This document shows, one piece after another, positions 1-12,314 of a stretch of DNA of 64,000 bases. This DNA is from Mesostigma viride (taxonomy: Eukaryota; Streptophyta; Mesostigmatophyceae; Mesostigmatales; Mesostigmataceae): contig RPFO01000072.1 of NCBI GenBank assembly GCA_009746045.1, positions 379,605 to 443,604 of the forward strand, read 5' to 3'. Positions within the stretch are counted from its first letter, which is position 1. Each line of letters starts with the position of its first letter. The notes beneath the pieces were generated by a model that was not told where the DNA came from, did not search any database, and worked only from the letters and a program-made list of their open reading frames with translations. A program made the translations under genes and the position numbers.

Positions 1-204
1 GGCGTGTTGATTGCTTCTTGCCGCGGGTAATCGCTAGCGCGCATAACCTTCTTTTTTCAACAGGTGTTCTGGTGCATTGACTGCCGCAAAGCAATTAATG
101 GGACTGATTATGTGCCTATCATGCCGTTTGGGAATCATACATTGCCAACATTTCGTGTTTAGAAGGCGCGCCTTCAGAAGCATATTCAGCACCGCACGAG
201 CCAG

Positions 205-465
205 GTGCTGAAGGCGTGCTTGGAGAGGAAGGGGTATAAAGTGCGCATGACCGCATCGAAGAAGAAGAAGCAGCAGGAATCGGGCAAGACCATGATAACC
301 GAGCCAGGATTGGCTTTCGTGCATGCAGTACATGGTGCGGCGCAGGCAGTGAATGCTGCATCGATTGCAGCGGTGCAGCCTGTGGCCATGGCGGTGCAGG
401 GCGCGGGTCCTGAAGTGTGGGCGTTGGCGAAGCAGATTCACGATGCTGTCATGGCCACGTTGTGA
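205..465 (+). CDS. possible C-terminal exon of an unidentified protein
   Basis: Open frame of about 86 codons ending at TGA 463-465. It has a lysine-rich stretch near residue 20 (SKKKKQQ), then an alanine/valine-rich helical segment ending WALAKQIHDAVMATL. No family was recognised. The frame is open upstream of the first ATG, so this could be the last exon of a gene lying to the left. A chance ORF is equally possible. Confidence 0.25.
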   Translation: MLKACLERKGYKVRMTASKKKKQQESGKTMITEPGLAFVHAVHGAAQAVNAASIAAVQPVAMAVQGAGPEVWALAKQIHDAVMATL

Positions 466-547
466 AGCCAAGGAATGGGTGTTGGTTCCAGTCAGGTGCC
501 TCGCCCGGAGGAAGCTTTTCTGCTGTAAGCAGAGGTGCGGCATCAAG

Positions 548-638
548 CATTTGCAATCGCCATGAGAGCAGTGGAGATGTCAGCGGCATGAAGCATTTGC
601 AATCGCCATGAGAGCAGTGGAGATGTCTGCGGCATTGG
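548..638. repeat. 46-bp tandem duplication
   Basis: Two consecutive near-identical 46-bp units, each starting CATTTGCAATCGCCATGAGA, begin at 548 and 594. They differ by single bases near the end of the unit (GTCAGC versus GTCTGC). No coding role is visible. Confidence 0.8.
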
Positions 639-640
639 GA

Positions 641-1437
641 GATCTGCAGACAATTGCAGGAGGACATTGTGCGGTACGCTTGTAGGGTGTATGCTGTGTT
701 GTTCCGCTCGCTAATGGACATGTGCCCCTGTAACCTCTTCCAGGCTAGTATCTGCTATCCACCTCTTCAGGCTTGAAAAGTAAATTGCTGTACGGTTCAC
801 AATTGGCATGGCTTGACATGCACGCGTCCTTGACTGTGGTCTGCATGGGTTTGGGGTTTAGCGGTTTACATCAGACTCTGCTGTGTGTCTGCTTAATCAG
901 CCGACGTGTCACATGGGGACAGCAACGGCGCTGGGATGCAGCCCGGTGTGAATGCGAGTAAGGTACGCGCTGTCATGCATGGCGGATGGGGCGTGGAAGC
1001 CACGACCCACGTTTTTGTGTGTGCACGGGGGGCTAGGGGGCAAGTCGTTGTGTTGCTGCCATCCATATGGCCATGGATATGCGGGAAGCTTTCCCTGTAC
1101 CCATACTTAATGATGCATGGACTGGTTGTGACAGCCAAGGGTTTAGCTGTCGTGGGTTTGCTGAGTGATCATGGCAGTCTGCTAGGCTGGTGCTAGAACA
1201 GCAATAGCGCGGTTACTGCTATGTCTTGCCCGTGCTAACTGATGCTGCAGCCATGCGTGGAGCGCGAATCGTCCCGAGAGGAGAAGGAGGAGGCGGGGCC
1301 GGTGCACCCATGGGCAGGGCCGGAGAAGAAGGACGCGGAGCACCCAGTGTGGGAGAAGGAGAAGGCGGGGAAGCACTGAAGCTCCACCCCATGTCAGGCC
1401 TCTAGTATAGGTGCCAGTTAACTAAACCCATGCACGT
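641..1437. other. stretch without a supported gene
   Basis: I see no convincing gene. A short glutamate/lysine-rich open frame at about 1255-1377 (+) ends in TGA and could be the tail of a decayed ORF1-type LINE protein, since a LINE-like 3' end follows. No conserved motif supports this. Confidence 0.35.
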
Positions 1438-1545
1438 GCAGGTTGTAGCTCAGAATGTATTTAAAATCATATGCCCCTTTTCAGGTATATGTGTAACAGT
1501 GACTCCCAACGGATATATGTTCCTAATTTATTAAATTCTTACTGA
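1438..1545 (+). mobile_element. 3'-terminal remnant of the ORF1-only LINE family
   Basis: The sequence around AGAATGTAT...CATATGCCCCTT...ACTCCCAACGG...ATGTT matches, with substitutions, the last 110 bp of the complete ORF1-only element at 56,332-58,310. It ends in an AT-rich tail. It is a decayed 3' end without coding sequence. Confidence 0.6.
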
Positions 1546-1589
1546 ATAATTGTTGTCTTTATGAACCCATGAAGAGCAAAGCCCGGTGG

Positions 1590-1800
1590 GGAGTACATGT
1601 AACGCATTACCACGAGAAGGGGTCCCCACACCGCATTTCTTCGCTCTCTGTTCCTATGCAGAACAAGAAGAGGTGGAAGACCAATGTCCCGGCTCACACG
1701 CCAGCCCATGTGGGTAAGCCCCCTCCCCAAAGCGGAAGGGGCGCTTTGGGGAGAAGTGTAGTGAGGATTTTGTAGACTAGATAGCACTAACTTACTTACA
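1590..1800 (+). mobile_element. LINE 3'-region fragment (ORF2 C-terminus and UTR)
   Basis: The segment with ATGCAGAACAAGAAGA, GGCTCACACGCCAGCCC and the following TAGTGAGGATTTT aligns by eye with the ends of the LINEs at 21,947-22,307 and 55,500-55,700. Those encode the last residues after reverse transcriptase. It is a short, mutated 3' fragment. Confidence 0.65.
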
Positions 1801-2015
1801 CCAGACCTGGCAATAAACAAGCATTGATGGGATGGACCCAGCGATACATAATGGGCGTGCATGCGTAAAAAATATACACTATGCATGGCCCAATGGGCAT
1901 GCATTCAAATAATTACAAATGAAGGCCGCCATGAGAGCACTGAAGCTAAACCAGACCGGGCCACAATTAACCCTCCAGCACCAAAGTTCCACTGCATCAT
2001 GTAAGACAAGCCTGA

Positions 2016-2518
2016 CATCCATCCATCCATCCATCCATCCATCCATCCATCCATCCATCCATCCATCCATCCATCCATCCATCCATCCATCCATCCATCC
2101 ATCCATCCATCCATCCATCCATCCATCCATCCATCCATCCATCCATCCATCCATCCATCCATCCATCCATCCATCCATCCATCCATCCATCCATCCATCC
2201 ATCCATCCATCCATCCATCCATCCATCCATCCATCCATCCATCCATCCATCCATCCATCCATCCATCCATCCATCCATCCATCCATCCATCCATCCATCC
2301 ATCCATCCATCCATCCATCCATCCATCCATCCATCCATCCATCCATCCATCCATCCATCCATCCATCCATCCATCCATCCATCCATCCATCCATCCATCC
2401 ATCCATCCATCCATCCATCCATCCATCCATCCATCCATCCATCCATCCATCCATCCATCCATCCATCCATCCATCCATCCATCCATCCATCCATCCATCC
2501 ATCCATCCATCCATCCAT
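2016..2518. repeat. ATCC tetranucleotide microsatellite, ~126 units
   Basis: About 503 bp of uninterrupted ATCC repeats. All long open frames across it are repeat artefacts (IHPS on + and MDGW on -). The array is bounded by GACA on the left and TGTC on the right, and it directly abuts one half of a duplicated segment (2519-2614). Confidence 0.97.
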
Positions 2519-2614
2519 GTCGCGTTTGCGTGCCATATCATCCTGGACTGGTCATTACCGCTACTTGGAATGCATCCACTATCAGCAGTAATCATGTGTG
2601 AGATATGCCACCTC
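2519..2614 (+). repeat. right half (R, 96 bp) of a duplicated segment
   Basis: 96 bp starting GTCGCGTTTGCGTGCC and ending GATATGCCACCTC are repeated at 3099-3194. Here R is preceded by the ATCC array. An 18-bp piece (AATCATGTGTGAGATATG) at its end is repeated again at 2615-2632. Confidence 0.9.
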
Positions 2615-2630
2615 AATCATGTGTGAGATA

Positions 2631-3194
2631 TGCTCAAAGCTCAAACCTGGCGGCTGGCGCCACTAGCGCCACTTTAGACATCAGCCAATCATAACATTGT
2701 CTAATTTCCGACAAGCTAAACTTCAAGCTTTATCTGTCAAGCGAACACAAATATACAAGGGCAAATCTGTCGGCTATGCCAGGCACCGCCTGGGGCTTCC
2801 TTGCATTTGTGTCTGGTGTCCCACGTTGAAATCCTGAAATTGCACATCTGCTCAGTGCCTCGCCGGCTTGCTGCGTACCAGCATTCGGCAAACTGCCCTT
2901 GTGACGAATGTCAGTGAAATTCAGGTCCGCCCAAAAGTTCCGTCAGCAAATTCAGCAGACTTGGCGCGTGAGTACAATTGAGATCCGCGGCGTCAGTACC
3001 GGGCCGGGCCGTGGTATAGCAACCCGCACAAGGCTGCGGACGTCAGAATTACGCTAAAATCTGAATTGCGGACGTGATAGATCACGGACGCGACAGCTGT
3101 CGCGTTTGCGTGCCATATCATCCTGGACTGGTCATTACCGCTACTTGGAATGCATCCACTATCAGCAGTAATCATGTGTGAGATATGCCACCTC
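2631..3194 (+). repeat. full L+R copy of the duplicated segment
   Basis: Left half L (2631-3095, 465 bp) matches 4064-4528 with about one visible substitution. It is joined to R (3099-3194) through the palindrome GCGACAGCTGTCGC with no microsatellite at the junction. No coding sequence was seen; the unit may be a non-autonomous element or a segmental duplication. Confidence 0.88.
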
Positions 3195-4063
3195 CCCCCC
3201 ACTATTTAGCTCACAACAACGTGAGAGCAAAAAGTGAAAGAAAGGCATCTCACACTAAAGAAGGAAGCCCAAAGAGGGCGTCATTCCAGGCAGCAGCAAA
3301 AAAAAAAAAAAAAATCCAGCTGCTCCAAGATGCTTTTCCAGGATCAGCAACAACCTTAACATGCATGCTTTTAAAGGCTTAGCAATAACCCCTTCGATGG
3401 CTTTTTACCGGGAAAAGCCTAACCTCTTCAGATGCTTTTGAAGGCTAAGCAATAACCTTTTCCTTGTGCTTCCCTGGGTGAAGCAGGAGGAACATCCAGG
3501 CTGGCCGGACTGAACCCATCATGGGTTGTTCGTCCGTTTAAAATGAGAATGAAAGGTGCGGTCCTTTATGGCACCGCCACCTTCATGACAGGCAATCCGG
3601 CCCAACCAGCCGATTCTTGAGACCATGCTTTATCATCAAAGCAACCAAAAGACATTTCAATTCCAATGAGATACATGACGAATTACAAAGAGTGTCGAGT
3701 TGTAATGTTGTAGTTAAAAGAGCAGCTGTGAGGTCCCTTGGTTGACGCCATTGCAGGCCCCTTGTGGCGGCAGTGCGCGTGTGTTCCCGACCTAGTTCCT
3801 ACTGGCATTCTTGCCAACGACGACCAGGGTGCCCGAAGGCCCTGTCCCTTGTCTCGTTCTCAGTCTTACACACATTCTTAACAAAACCAATACATTGTCA
3901 TATCCGTCAGTCCATCCTCATGGCAACTGACTGCATGCAACCACTCACGGGGGCTGCTCCGGGCTGCTCGAACTATTTCACCCCATGAAGACAACAAACC
4001 AGTTGTGAGGGAGAGAAACGGACGAACAACGACCACCATGGTTCGTTGCTCATCCTTCTATAC
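3195..4063. other. non-coding stretch between duplicated segments
   Basis: No supported gene. It holds a 14-A tract near 3300, short repeated motifs such as GGCTTAGCAATAACC, and two GGACGAACAAC-like sequences in opposite orientation near 3528 and 4020. Those may be degenerate ends of a small element. Confidence 0.5.
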
Positions 4064-4528
4064 TGCTCAAAGCTCAAACCTGGCGGCTGGCGCCACTAGC
4101 GCCACTTTAGACATCAGCCAATCATAACATTGTCTAATTTCCGACAAGCTAAACTTCAAGCTTTATCTGTCAAGCGAACACAAATATACAAGGGCAAATC
4201 TGTCGGCTATGCCAGGCACCGCCTGGGGCTTCCTTGCATTTGTGTCTGGTGTCCCACGTTGAAATCCTGAAATTGCACATCTGCTCAGTGCCTCGCCGGC
4301 TTGCTGCGTACCAGCATTCGGCAAACTGCCCTTGTGACGAATGTCAGTGAAATTCAGGTCCGCCCAAAAGTTCCGTCAGCAAATTCAGCAGACTTGGCGC
4401 GTGAGTACAATTGAGATCCGCGGCGTCAGTACCGGGCCGGGCCGCGGTATAGCAACCCGCACAAGGCTGCGGACGTCAGAATTACGCTAAAATCTGAATT
4501 GCGGACGTGATAGATCACGGACGCGACA
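4064..4528 (+). repeat. left half (L, 465 bp) of the duplicated segment
   Basis: Same length as 2631-3095 and almost identical to it (one visible difference, GGGCCGCGG versus GGGCCGTGG). Where the full copy continues into R, this copy runs into the second ATCC array exactly after GCGACA. Confidence 0.92.
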
Positions 4529-5146
4529 TCCATCCATCCATCCATCCATCCATCCATCCATCCATCCATCCATCCATCCATCCATCCATCCATCCATCCA
4601 TCCATCCATCCATCCATCCATCCATCCATCCATCCATCCATCCATCCATCCATCCATCCCATCCATCCATCCATCCATCCATCCATCCATCCATCCATCC
4701 ATCCATCCATCCATCCATCCATCCATCCATCCATCCATCCATCCATCCATCCATCCATCCATCCATCCATCCATCCATCCATCCATCCATCCATCCATCC
4801 ATCCATCCATCCATCCATCCATCCATCCATCCATCCATCCATCCATCCATCCATCCATCCATCCATCCATCCATCCATCCATCCATCCATCCATCCATCC
4901 ATCCATCCATCCATCCATCCATCCATCCATCCATCCATCCATCCATCCATCCATCCATCCATCCATCCATCCATCCATCCATCCATCCATCCATCCATCC
5001 ATCCATCCATCCATCCATCCATCCATCCATCCATCCATCCATCCATCCATCCATCCATCCATCCATCCATCCATCCATCCATCCATCCATCCATCCATCC
5101 ATCCATCCATCCATCCATCCATCCATCCATCCATCCATCCATCCAT
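4527..5146. repeat. ATCC tetranucleotide microsatellite, ~155 units
   Basis: About 620 bp of ATCC repeats with a single extra C near 4658-4660 that shifts the phase. Flanks are GACA on the left and TTGATCGG on the right. It sits at the broken end of L. Long open frames across it are artefacts. Confidence 0.97.
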
Positions 5147-5154
5147 TGATCGGG

Positions 5155-5360
5155 GTATAGTCCTAGTACAGCCATGCTACGTCCTGGCTATGATGAGATT
5201 ACTTGCCCACGCTCCTAGTGTTATGCCATGCTCACATGGGTCTTATTGCACCCACAGATTGCCGGATCGTTAGCGTGTCCGTTTAGCTAGCGTTCCCGAA
5301 TGCAGCTGTGGCATGCCTTAGGCATGAAGGAGACTGGGGGTCTCTGCCCTTTCTCCTGTT
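5155..5360 (+). repeat. dispersed repeat, the unfilled paralogue of a LINE insertion site
   Basis: 5155-5290 is the reverse complement of about 21,372-21,510, and 5299-5355 is the reverse complement of about 19,665-19,725. In the other copy these two blocks are separated by a 1.6-kb LINE flanked by the 11-bp duplication ATGCAGCTGTG. Here that 11-mer occurs once, at 5300-5310. This is therefore an empty version of the same site. Confidence 0.8.
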
Positions 5361-5384
5361 GTGCACACACAGGGATTAAAAGCA

Positions 5385-5530
5385 CTTCGGTGCTCCGTGA
5401 CTCCCCAACAGGAGCACGTGTTTAATTAATTAATTAATTAATTAATCGGGGTTAGCTAATGCTCCTTGACTCCCTAATGGGGGCATGAGTTTAATAAATG
5501 AATTAAGTAGTTAGTTAATTAATCAGGTTG
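5385..5530 (+). mobile_element. two LINE-like 3' tails
   Basis: GACTCCCCAACAGGAG...TTTAATTAATTAATT and GACTCCCTAATGGGGG...TTTAATAAATGAATT each show the short stem-loop plus AT-rich tandem tail found at the 3' ends of the complete LINEs in this window. Only the termini remain. Confidence 0.55.
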
Positions 5531-6635
5531 ATTCAGATGAGGTCTGTGCTGGTTCCTTGTGGACTGGCCAGCCAGGGAGATATCTTCTTACATGGTCAGG
5601 CCCTTGCCGACCATGTAAGAACCTGTTAGGCGACGCAGTGGCCAACATTGGACATACCGCCATATGTTTGTCTCCGCGATATGATTTTAGCTGACATGCA
5701 GAGCACAGACACTGTTGGCGTCATCCGCTCAACCCCTCTTATTCATACATGGGACCTCGGATATGTAGGATTAGTAGCGTTGCCCAGGCGGACATTGTCA
5801 AAGACTACGACCCCCCAGTTGTGGGTCCTAGGAAATTTAACAAGCATGATTGTCTCCTTGTTGATAGGCATTAATTCATCCTTGATGATAGGCATTGCTT
5901 GCGTGCAAGATTAGCTCGAGGCCCATATTTTAGACTACTAGCTGAGCTGTGGACATACATGTAGTTATTGACGTCTTGACGGATATTGACGTCTTGGGGG
6001 ACTTCCACTATATCTTCTTTGGGGAATTCAGAGATCCCGGTCCCCCAACATGGACATGAGACTAATTAAAATCAATTAATCAATGTCATGAATAGAGCGC
6101 GTTCATGACGTTCAGTCATGAACAGAGCCCTAACCTTAAACACATAAGAAAACAATTATGGCGGGCCATGTGACCAATGTAAGAAGCTTAGCCCCCAAAC
6201 ATATTGTTGTCTCACGTAATGAATCACTTGCTGATCAACAAATCGATGGTTATCTCATAGGCACAATGTACCTCTGACCATCATTGCTGGCCCATGCATG
6301 CATGCACCAATGGCAGCCTACATGACACATACATCGCTTATTTGCCATGTAAAAAATGCGACAAAGTGTCCATATAGGTACTCATAGATTAGCACAAATT
6401 CCTTAGCACGATGTGGACAACTTTACTTAACGGTGAAAGCCTGTCTCGCCCTTATTGCCTTGAGGGTTCCCGGCGATAGGTCCTGTCTGTTGGTCGACAT
6501 TTTTCTTTTGCAGCTGGCCATCGTCGGTAGGTATGAATGATCTCGATGCTAGCAATTACGATGATGATACCCGAGGTAGTCTATACCTAGGATCGAGAGC
6601 TTCTTCTTGTATGGCAATGCCGGCAGTTAACTATT
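5531..6635. other. AT-rich stretch without a supported gene
   Basis: No convincing coding region on either strand; the longest frame (88 codons at 5648) has no recognisable features. A local inverted pair (TCTTACATGGTCAGGC / GCCGACCATGTAAGA) lies near 5585-5612, and TATTGACGTCTTG is repeated near 5965-5995. Confidence 0.5.
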
Positions 6636-6639
6636 ACTC

Positions 6640-7330
6640 CGAATAAAGAGTTAAGAGGTTGGCCCTCGGCAGTCGGCATGGCGATCACGGAGCGATGACG
6701 GGGCGATGACGGGGCGATGACGGGGCGTTGACGCGCGTGATGAATAGGATCTGTTTGACAGGCGGCGGCTATTGGTAATATAGATTGTTGATTAAGAGAA
6801 GAGTTTAGATGTTGGCCCGTGGGCGATGACGGTGACGGCGTCACCGTCATCGCCCTCGACGGGCGTCATGAATACGACCTTTTTGATATGCGGCGGCTAT
6901 TGGTAATATAGGTCGTTGACTACTACTCCGAATACAAATGTAAAGAGTTAAGAGGTTGGCCCTCGGCTGGCTCGGCATGGCGATCACGGGGCGATGACGG
7001 GGCGATGACGGGGCGTTGACGCGCGTGATGAATAGGATCTGTTTGATAGGCGGCGGCTATTGGTAATATAGATTGTTGATTAAGAGAAGAGTTTAGATGT
7101 TGGCCCGTCGAGGGCGATGACGGTGACGACCGTCACCGTCATCGCCCTCGACGGGCCCGATGAAAAACCGATGTTTGATATGCGGCAGCTATTGGTAGTA
7201 TAGGTCGTTGACTATCACTCCGAATAAACAGTTAACAGGTTAAGGCCCTCGGCCGGGCGATGACGGGGCGATGACGGGGCGTTGACGCTCGTGATGAATA
7301 GGACCTGTTTAATAGGCGGCGGCTATCGCT
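6640..7330. repeat. 2.4 tandem units of ~290-300 bp with strong internal hairpins
   Basis: Blocks containing GATGACGGGGCGATGACGGG, GGCGGCTATTGGTAATATAG and GTTAAGAGGTTGGCCCTCGG recur from about 6640, 6935 and 7210. Two units contain hairpins built on GGGCGATGACGGTGAC. The larger, at about 7106-7157, has a 24-bp stem and 4-nt loop. No coding sequence was seen. Confidence 0.75.
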
Positions 7331-7344
7331 AATATATAGGTCGG

Positions 7345-7800
7345 ATATTTGTGTAGCACCCCCCTCCTTCCCACGGCAGGTACGCAGCGACTCGCTGTTG
7401 TGCTGGCTGCAGTTGTGTACCACCTGTACGGTTTTTGTGTACCACCTCCCTCCTTCCCACGGCAGGTACGCAGCGACTCGCTGTTGTGCTGGCTGCAGTT
7501 GTGTACCACCTGTACGGTATTTGTGTACCACCCCCCTCCTTCCCACGGCAGGTACGCAGCGACTCGCTGTTGTGCTGGCTGCAGTTGTGTACCACCTGTA
7601 CGGTTTTTGTGTACCACCTCCCTCCTTCCCACGGCAGGTACGCAGCGACTCGCTGTTGTGCTGGCTGCAGTTGTGTACCACCTGTACGGTATTTGTGTAC
7701 CACCCCCTCCTTCCCACGGCAGGTACGCAGCGCCCGGCTGTTGTCCTGGCTGCAGTTGTGTACCACCTGTACGGTATTTGTGTACCACCACCCTCCATGG
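7345..7800. repeat. 86-bp tandem repeat, ~5 copies
   Basis: The anchor CACGGCAGG falls at 7372, 7458, 7544, 7630 and 7715, giving an 86-bp period. Because 86 is not a multiple of 3, all frames stay open in the array and create false ORFs on both strands. Each unit contains GTGTACCACCTGTACGG. Confidence 0.93.
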
Positions 7801-9627
<1,827 letters not shown>

Positions 9628-10030
9628 ATGCAGCTTGCAAACGGCAAGGGCAAGCACCCGGGTAAGAGCAAAGGCAACCGCACGAGCAAAGGAAAGGGAA
9701 ACTGGAAGAGCAAGCACAAGGCCAAGGAAAGGACAAAGGCACTTGTGCTTGCCAAAAGGGCAGGCTCAAGGGAAATGACAAGGGCAAGGGCAGGGGCAGG
9801 CACAAGGGAAGCGGATAAGGGCAAGGGCAGGCGCAAGGGAAAGAGATTAGGACAAGTCAAGCACGAGGGAACGGACAAGGGCAAGGGCAGGCACAAGGGA
9901 AAAGATGAAGACAAGGGCAGGCACTAGGGAAAGGATGAGGGCAACGGCAAACACTGGGGATCAAAGGATAGGGGCAAGGGCAGATGCTAGGGTAACAGTT
10001 AGGGCAAAGGCAGGCACAAGAGAAGAATAA
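9628..10030 (+). repeat. degenerate purine-rich GGGCAAG-type minisatellite
   Basis: Variants of GGGCAAGGGCAGGCACAAGG recur over about 400 bp. A 99-codon lysine/glycine-rich frame starting ATGCAGCTTGCAAACGG runs through it. The composition follows from the repeat, so I treat it as low-complexity DNA. A basic protein gene is a weak alternative. Confidence 0.6.
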
Positions 10031-10279
10031 GGGGCCGTGAAGTATAAGTGGAAATGCGGGTGGCGACATGGGGTTCGATCGGGCCTGCTGATGCAAATGC
10101 AGATTTCAACTGCAGTGACAAACACAAGCGTAGACATAGGCAACGACAAATTCCTTGCATGCGTGCCTTGCTCTTCACCGGCTGGCTCGTTTGCTAGTTG
10201 TCTAACAGTTTCTACCGATAAACATCACTTGCCATTGTAAGGTCTGCCTTGCTGCCGTGCTAGTGGGTAGCTGGGTGAT

Positions 10280-10490
10280 CGTGCTTGTTCCTTGTCAAGG
10301 GAGGGATGCATGTGGAGTAGGTGGGTGGGTGTGCTTGTTCCTTGCCAAGGAAGGGATGCACAAAGGTTAGATAGGTGCACGTGCTTGTTTCTTGTCAAGG
10401 GAGGGACGCACAAAGGGTAGGTGGGGGCACATGGTTGTGCCTCGTCAAGGGCGGGATGCACGAAGGGTAGGTGGGGGCATGTGGTTGGTC
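10280..10490. repeat. 50-bp tandem repeat, 4-5 copies
   Basis: GGGATGCA-like anchors at 10,303, 10,353, 10,403 and 10,453 define a 50-bp period, with units containing TGTGCTTGTTCCTTGTCAAGG. The copies are diverged. Confidence 0.85.
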
Positions 10491-11045
10491 CTTGTCTTTT
10501 CACCGCCCAAGCGATGGCGATGTAGCATGCATTATACATTTATTCGTGCATTAAAAATCACTTTCCTTACAAGCGGCCTTAGCCGACTCCATCTGCCGTT
10601 GCCATTTCTCCGTATTGCATTGTCCGGACACGGTTTTTGTGTCGCAGGTCTTCCCCCGTAAAGGCACAAGCTGCCTGCGCGCGGAATTATGTGCAGACAC
10701 CTCGGTTTCCAACACGACGGCTTCCCGCACATATCGAGCTCTGGATGTACAACATCTTCCCCCGGCGCACTTGCTCCCGGATGGAGCTTCTGTGCGGTGC
10801 CGACATCCCCGGAGCTGTCCTAAGCACCGCATGGAAACAGTATTTCAAGCCACGAAGAGAAGCCACGAATTTGATATTGACTTGATATTGTCGTCAGAAG
10901 ACTTGATATGCTATTTTCTGTGAAGGCGTTGGATTTTTGTGCATGACATGTAATCCTGCATTTAATAATGAAATTTTTTATGAAATAGGAACTCGTCTTG
11001 CATGAGCCTTGCTGCAAATGCCATTCATTTTTTTCCCCCGGGTAA
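10491..11045. other. stretch without a supported gene
   Basis: Overlapping frames of 60-100 codons occur on both strands at 10,530-10,920, but none shows a recognisable domain. I see nothing I can name. Confidence 0.4.
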
Positions 11046-11216
11046 ATGGGTGTTAGGGGTTAGGTTGACCGAAATGATAAGTGAAATCAAAGTGAAATTC
11101 TGATAAGTGACATGCGTACTGCAATTCAGAACGACATAGCGACATGATTGTAGTACCGGTAGTGTACGCGAGAAGCATACGACGTCGTAACCTACGGGAC
11201 CGAGTACCGGGATCGT

Positions 11217-11362
11217 AAATTACCAACTCGTAAATTACTACCTCGCAAATTACTACCTCGTACCTTACTACCTCGTAAATTACTACCTCGTACATTACTA
11301 CCTCGTACATTACTACCTCGTAAATTACTACCTCGTAGATTACTACCTCGTAAATTACGACG
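11217..11362. repeat. 15-bp tandem repeat, ~9-10 copies
   Basis: Units of ATTACTACCTCGTAA with small variations (GTAC, GCAA, GTAG). Since 15 is a multiple of 3 the minus strand reads as repeated EVVIY. That open frame is a repeat artefact. Confidence 0.93.
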
Positions 11363-11824
11363 TCGGATCTTACCTCGGATCTAACTCGTAGCTTACGAGA
11401 AAGATCCGAACTCTTATACAAACGGTAAGAGTAGTCTGTGCCGTAAATTACCACCTCGTAATTTACGCCTCGGATCCTTTTTACTACCCTCGGACGAAAA
11501 GTATAGTGTAATTTAACACATCATCACATAATATTGCCGTTGCCGTCGCTGCATGCCTACAAATACAAGCATTGTACATCTGTTGTTATTAATAATGTCT
11601 GTAAATAGCACACGGTCAGTCGGCCAACTTGCCAAAAGTAATAAGACATTGTGCCAGAAACAGACATCTTGCCTACTCGTGGTAGGCCACCATGCAATAT
11701 TGATCTACATGAAGCAAGAATCCATACGGGCTGCCAACAATGTGGCTAGCGTGCAGGATACCATGCATGCCAGCAACCCCGGCCGACCCAGCTTCTCTAA
11801 ACCATTAACACATATGGTACGGTG
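11363..11824. other. flank of copia-2 without a supported gene
   Basis: No recognised gene. A frame of about 90 codons from 11,553 runs into the LTR at 11,830 and shows no motif. This DNA would have been contiguous with 18,846 onward before copia-2 inserted. Confidence 0.45.
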
Positions 11825-11829
11825 GCTGG

Positions 11830-12314
11830 AGTTAGTCTCCATGCTTTGCTGTAGACTAAGTCTCAAAGGCATTGTGAATATGCAACGTATGAATAAGCCT
11901 TGTAAACCTACGTTGGTATGTGAGTATAAATACCACGTGGGCTATGCAGATAGGAATGCTAGTCGAGTCGCATACGTTTCCCTAGATAGGTACTTTGGGT
12001 ACTGAGGTACGTGACAGATGTCAGTACCCAGTATACGTAGTGTCCTGTCATTGGACGGTACTAGAGTATCCTAGATAGGGACCGTACTGCATTGTGCATT
12101 GATCTGTGATCGCACGATGCAGTGACTAGACTGCTACCTGTCATCGTGCGGCCTCGGGCCAACGGTCTGCACCCAACGGTCACTGGCGGCGCAGCCAGTG
12201 AGAGGAACGTTGATAAAGGGTAAACCTATTTTCTAATGAACCAAGCAATTCATTGCTCTCAGCACACTGTGTTCTCAAGCAATATACCACGTCGTTCATT
12301 CCCATTTACTAACT
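11830..12314 (+). repeat. 5' LTR of copia-2
   Basis: 485 bp, starting AGTTAGTCTCC and ending TTTACTAACT, so the termini are AGTTAGT / ACTAACT and not TG / CA. It is repeated at 18,358-18,840. Possible promoter elements were not assigned. Confidence 0.95.

Noticed and set aside
1879-2626. Open frames of 180-245 codons reading MDGW or IHPS repeats
   Set aside because: They are translations of the ATCC microsatellite; a 4-bp unit keeps frames open without selection.
4426-5175. Open frames of 207-249 codons reading MDGW or IHPS repeats
   Set aside because: Same ATCC microsatellite artefact at the second array.
2016-7800. CRISPR-like direct repeats
   Set aside because: Arrays are contiguous tandem repeats without unique spacers, in a eukaryotic context.
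9628-9927. Lysine-rich 99-codon frame as a histone-like gene
   Set aside because: Composition is explained by the GGGCAAG minisatellite; no conserved domain or splice structure was seen.
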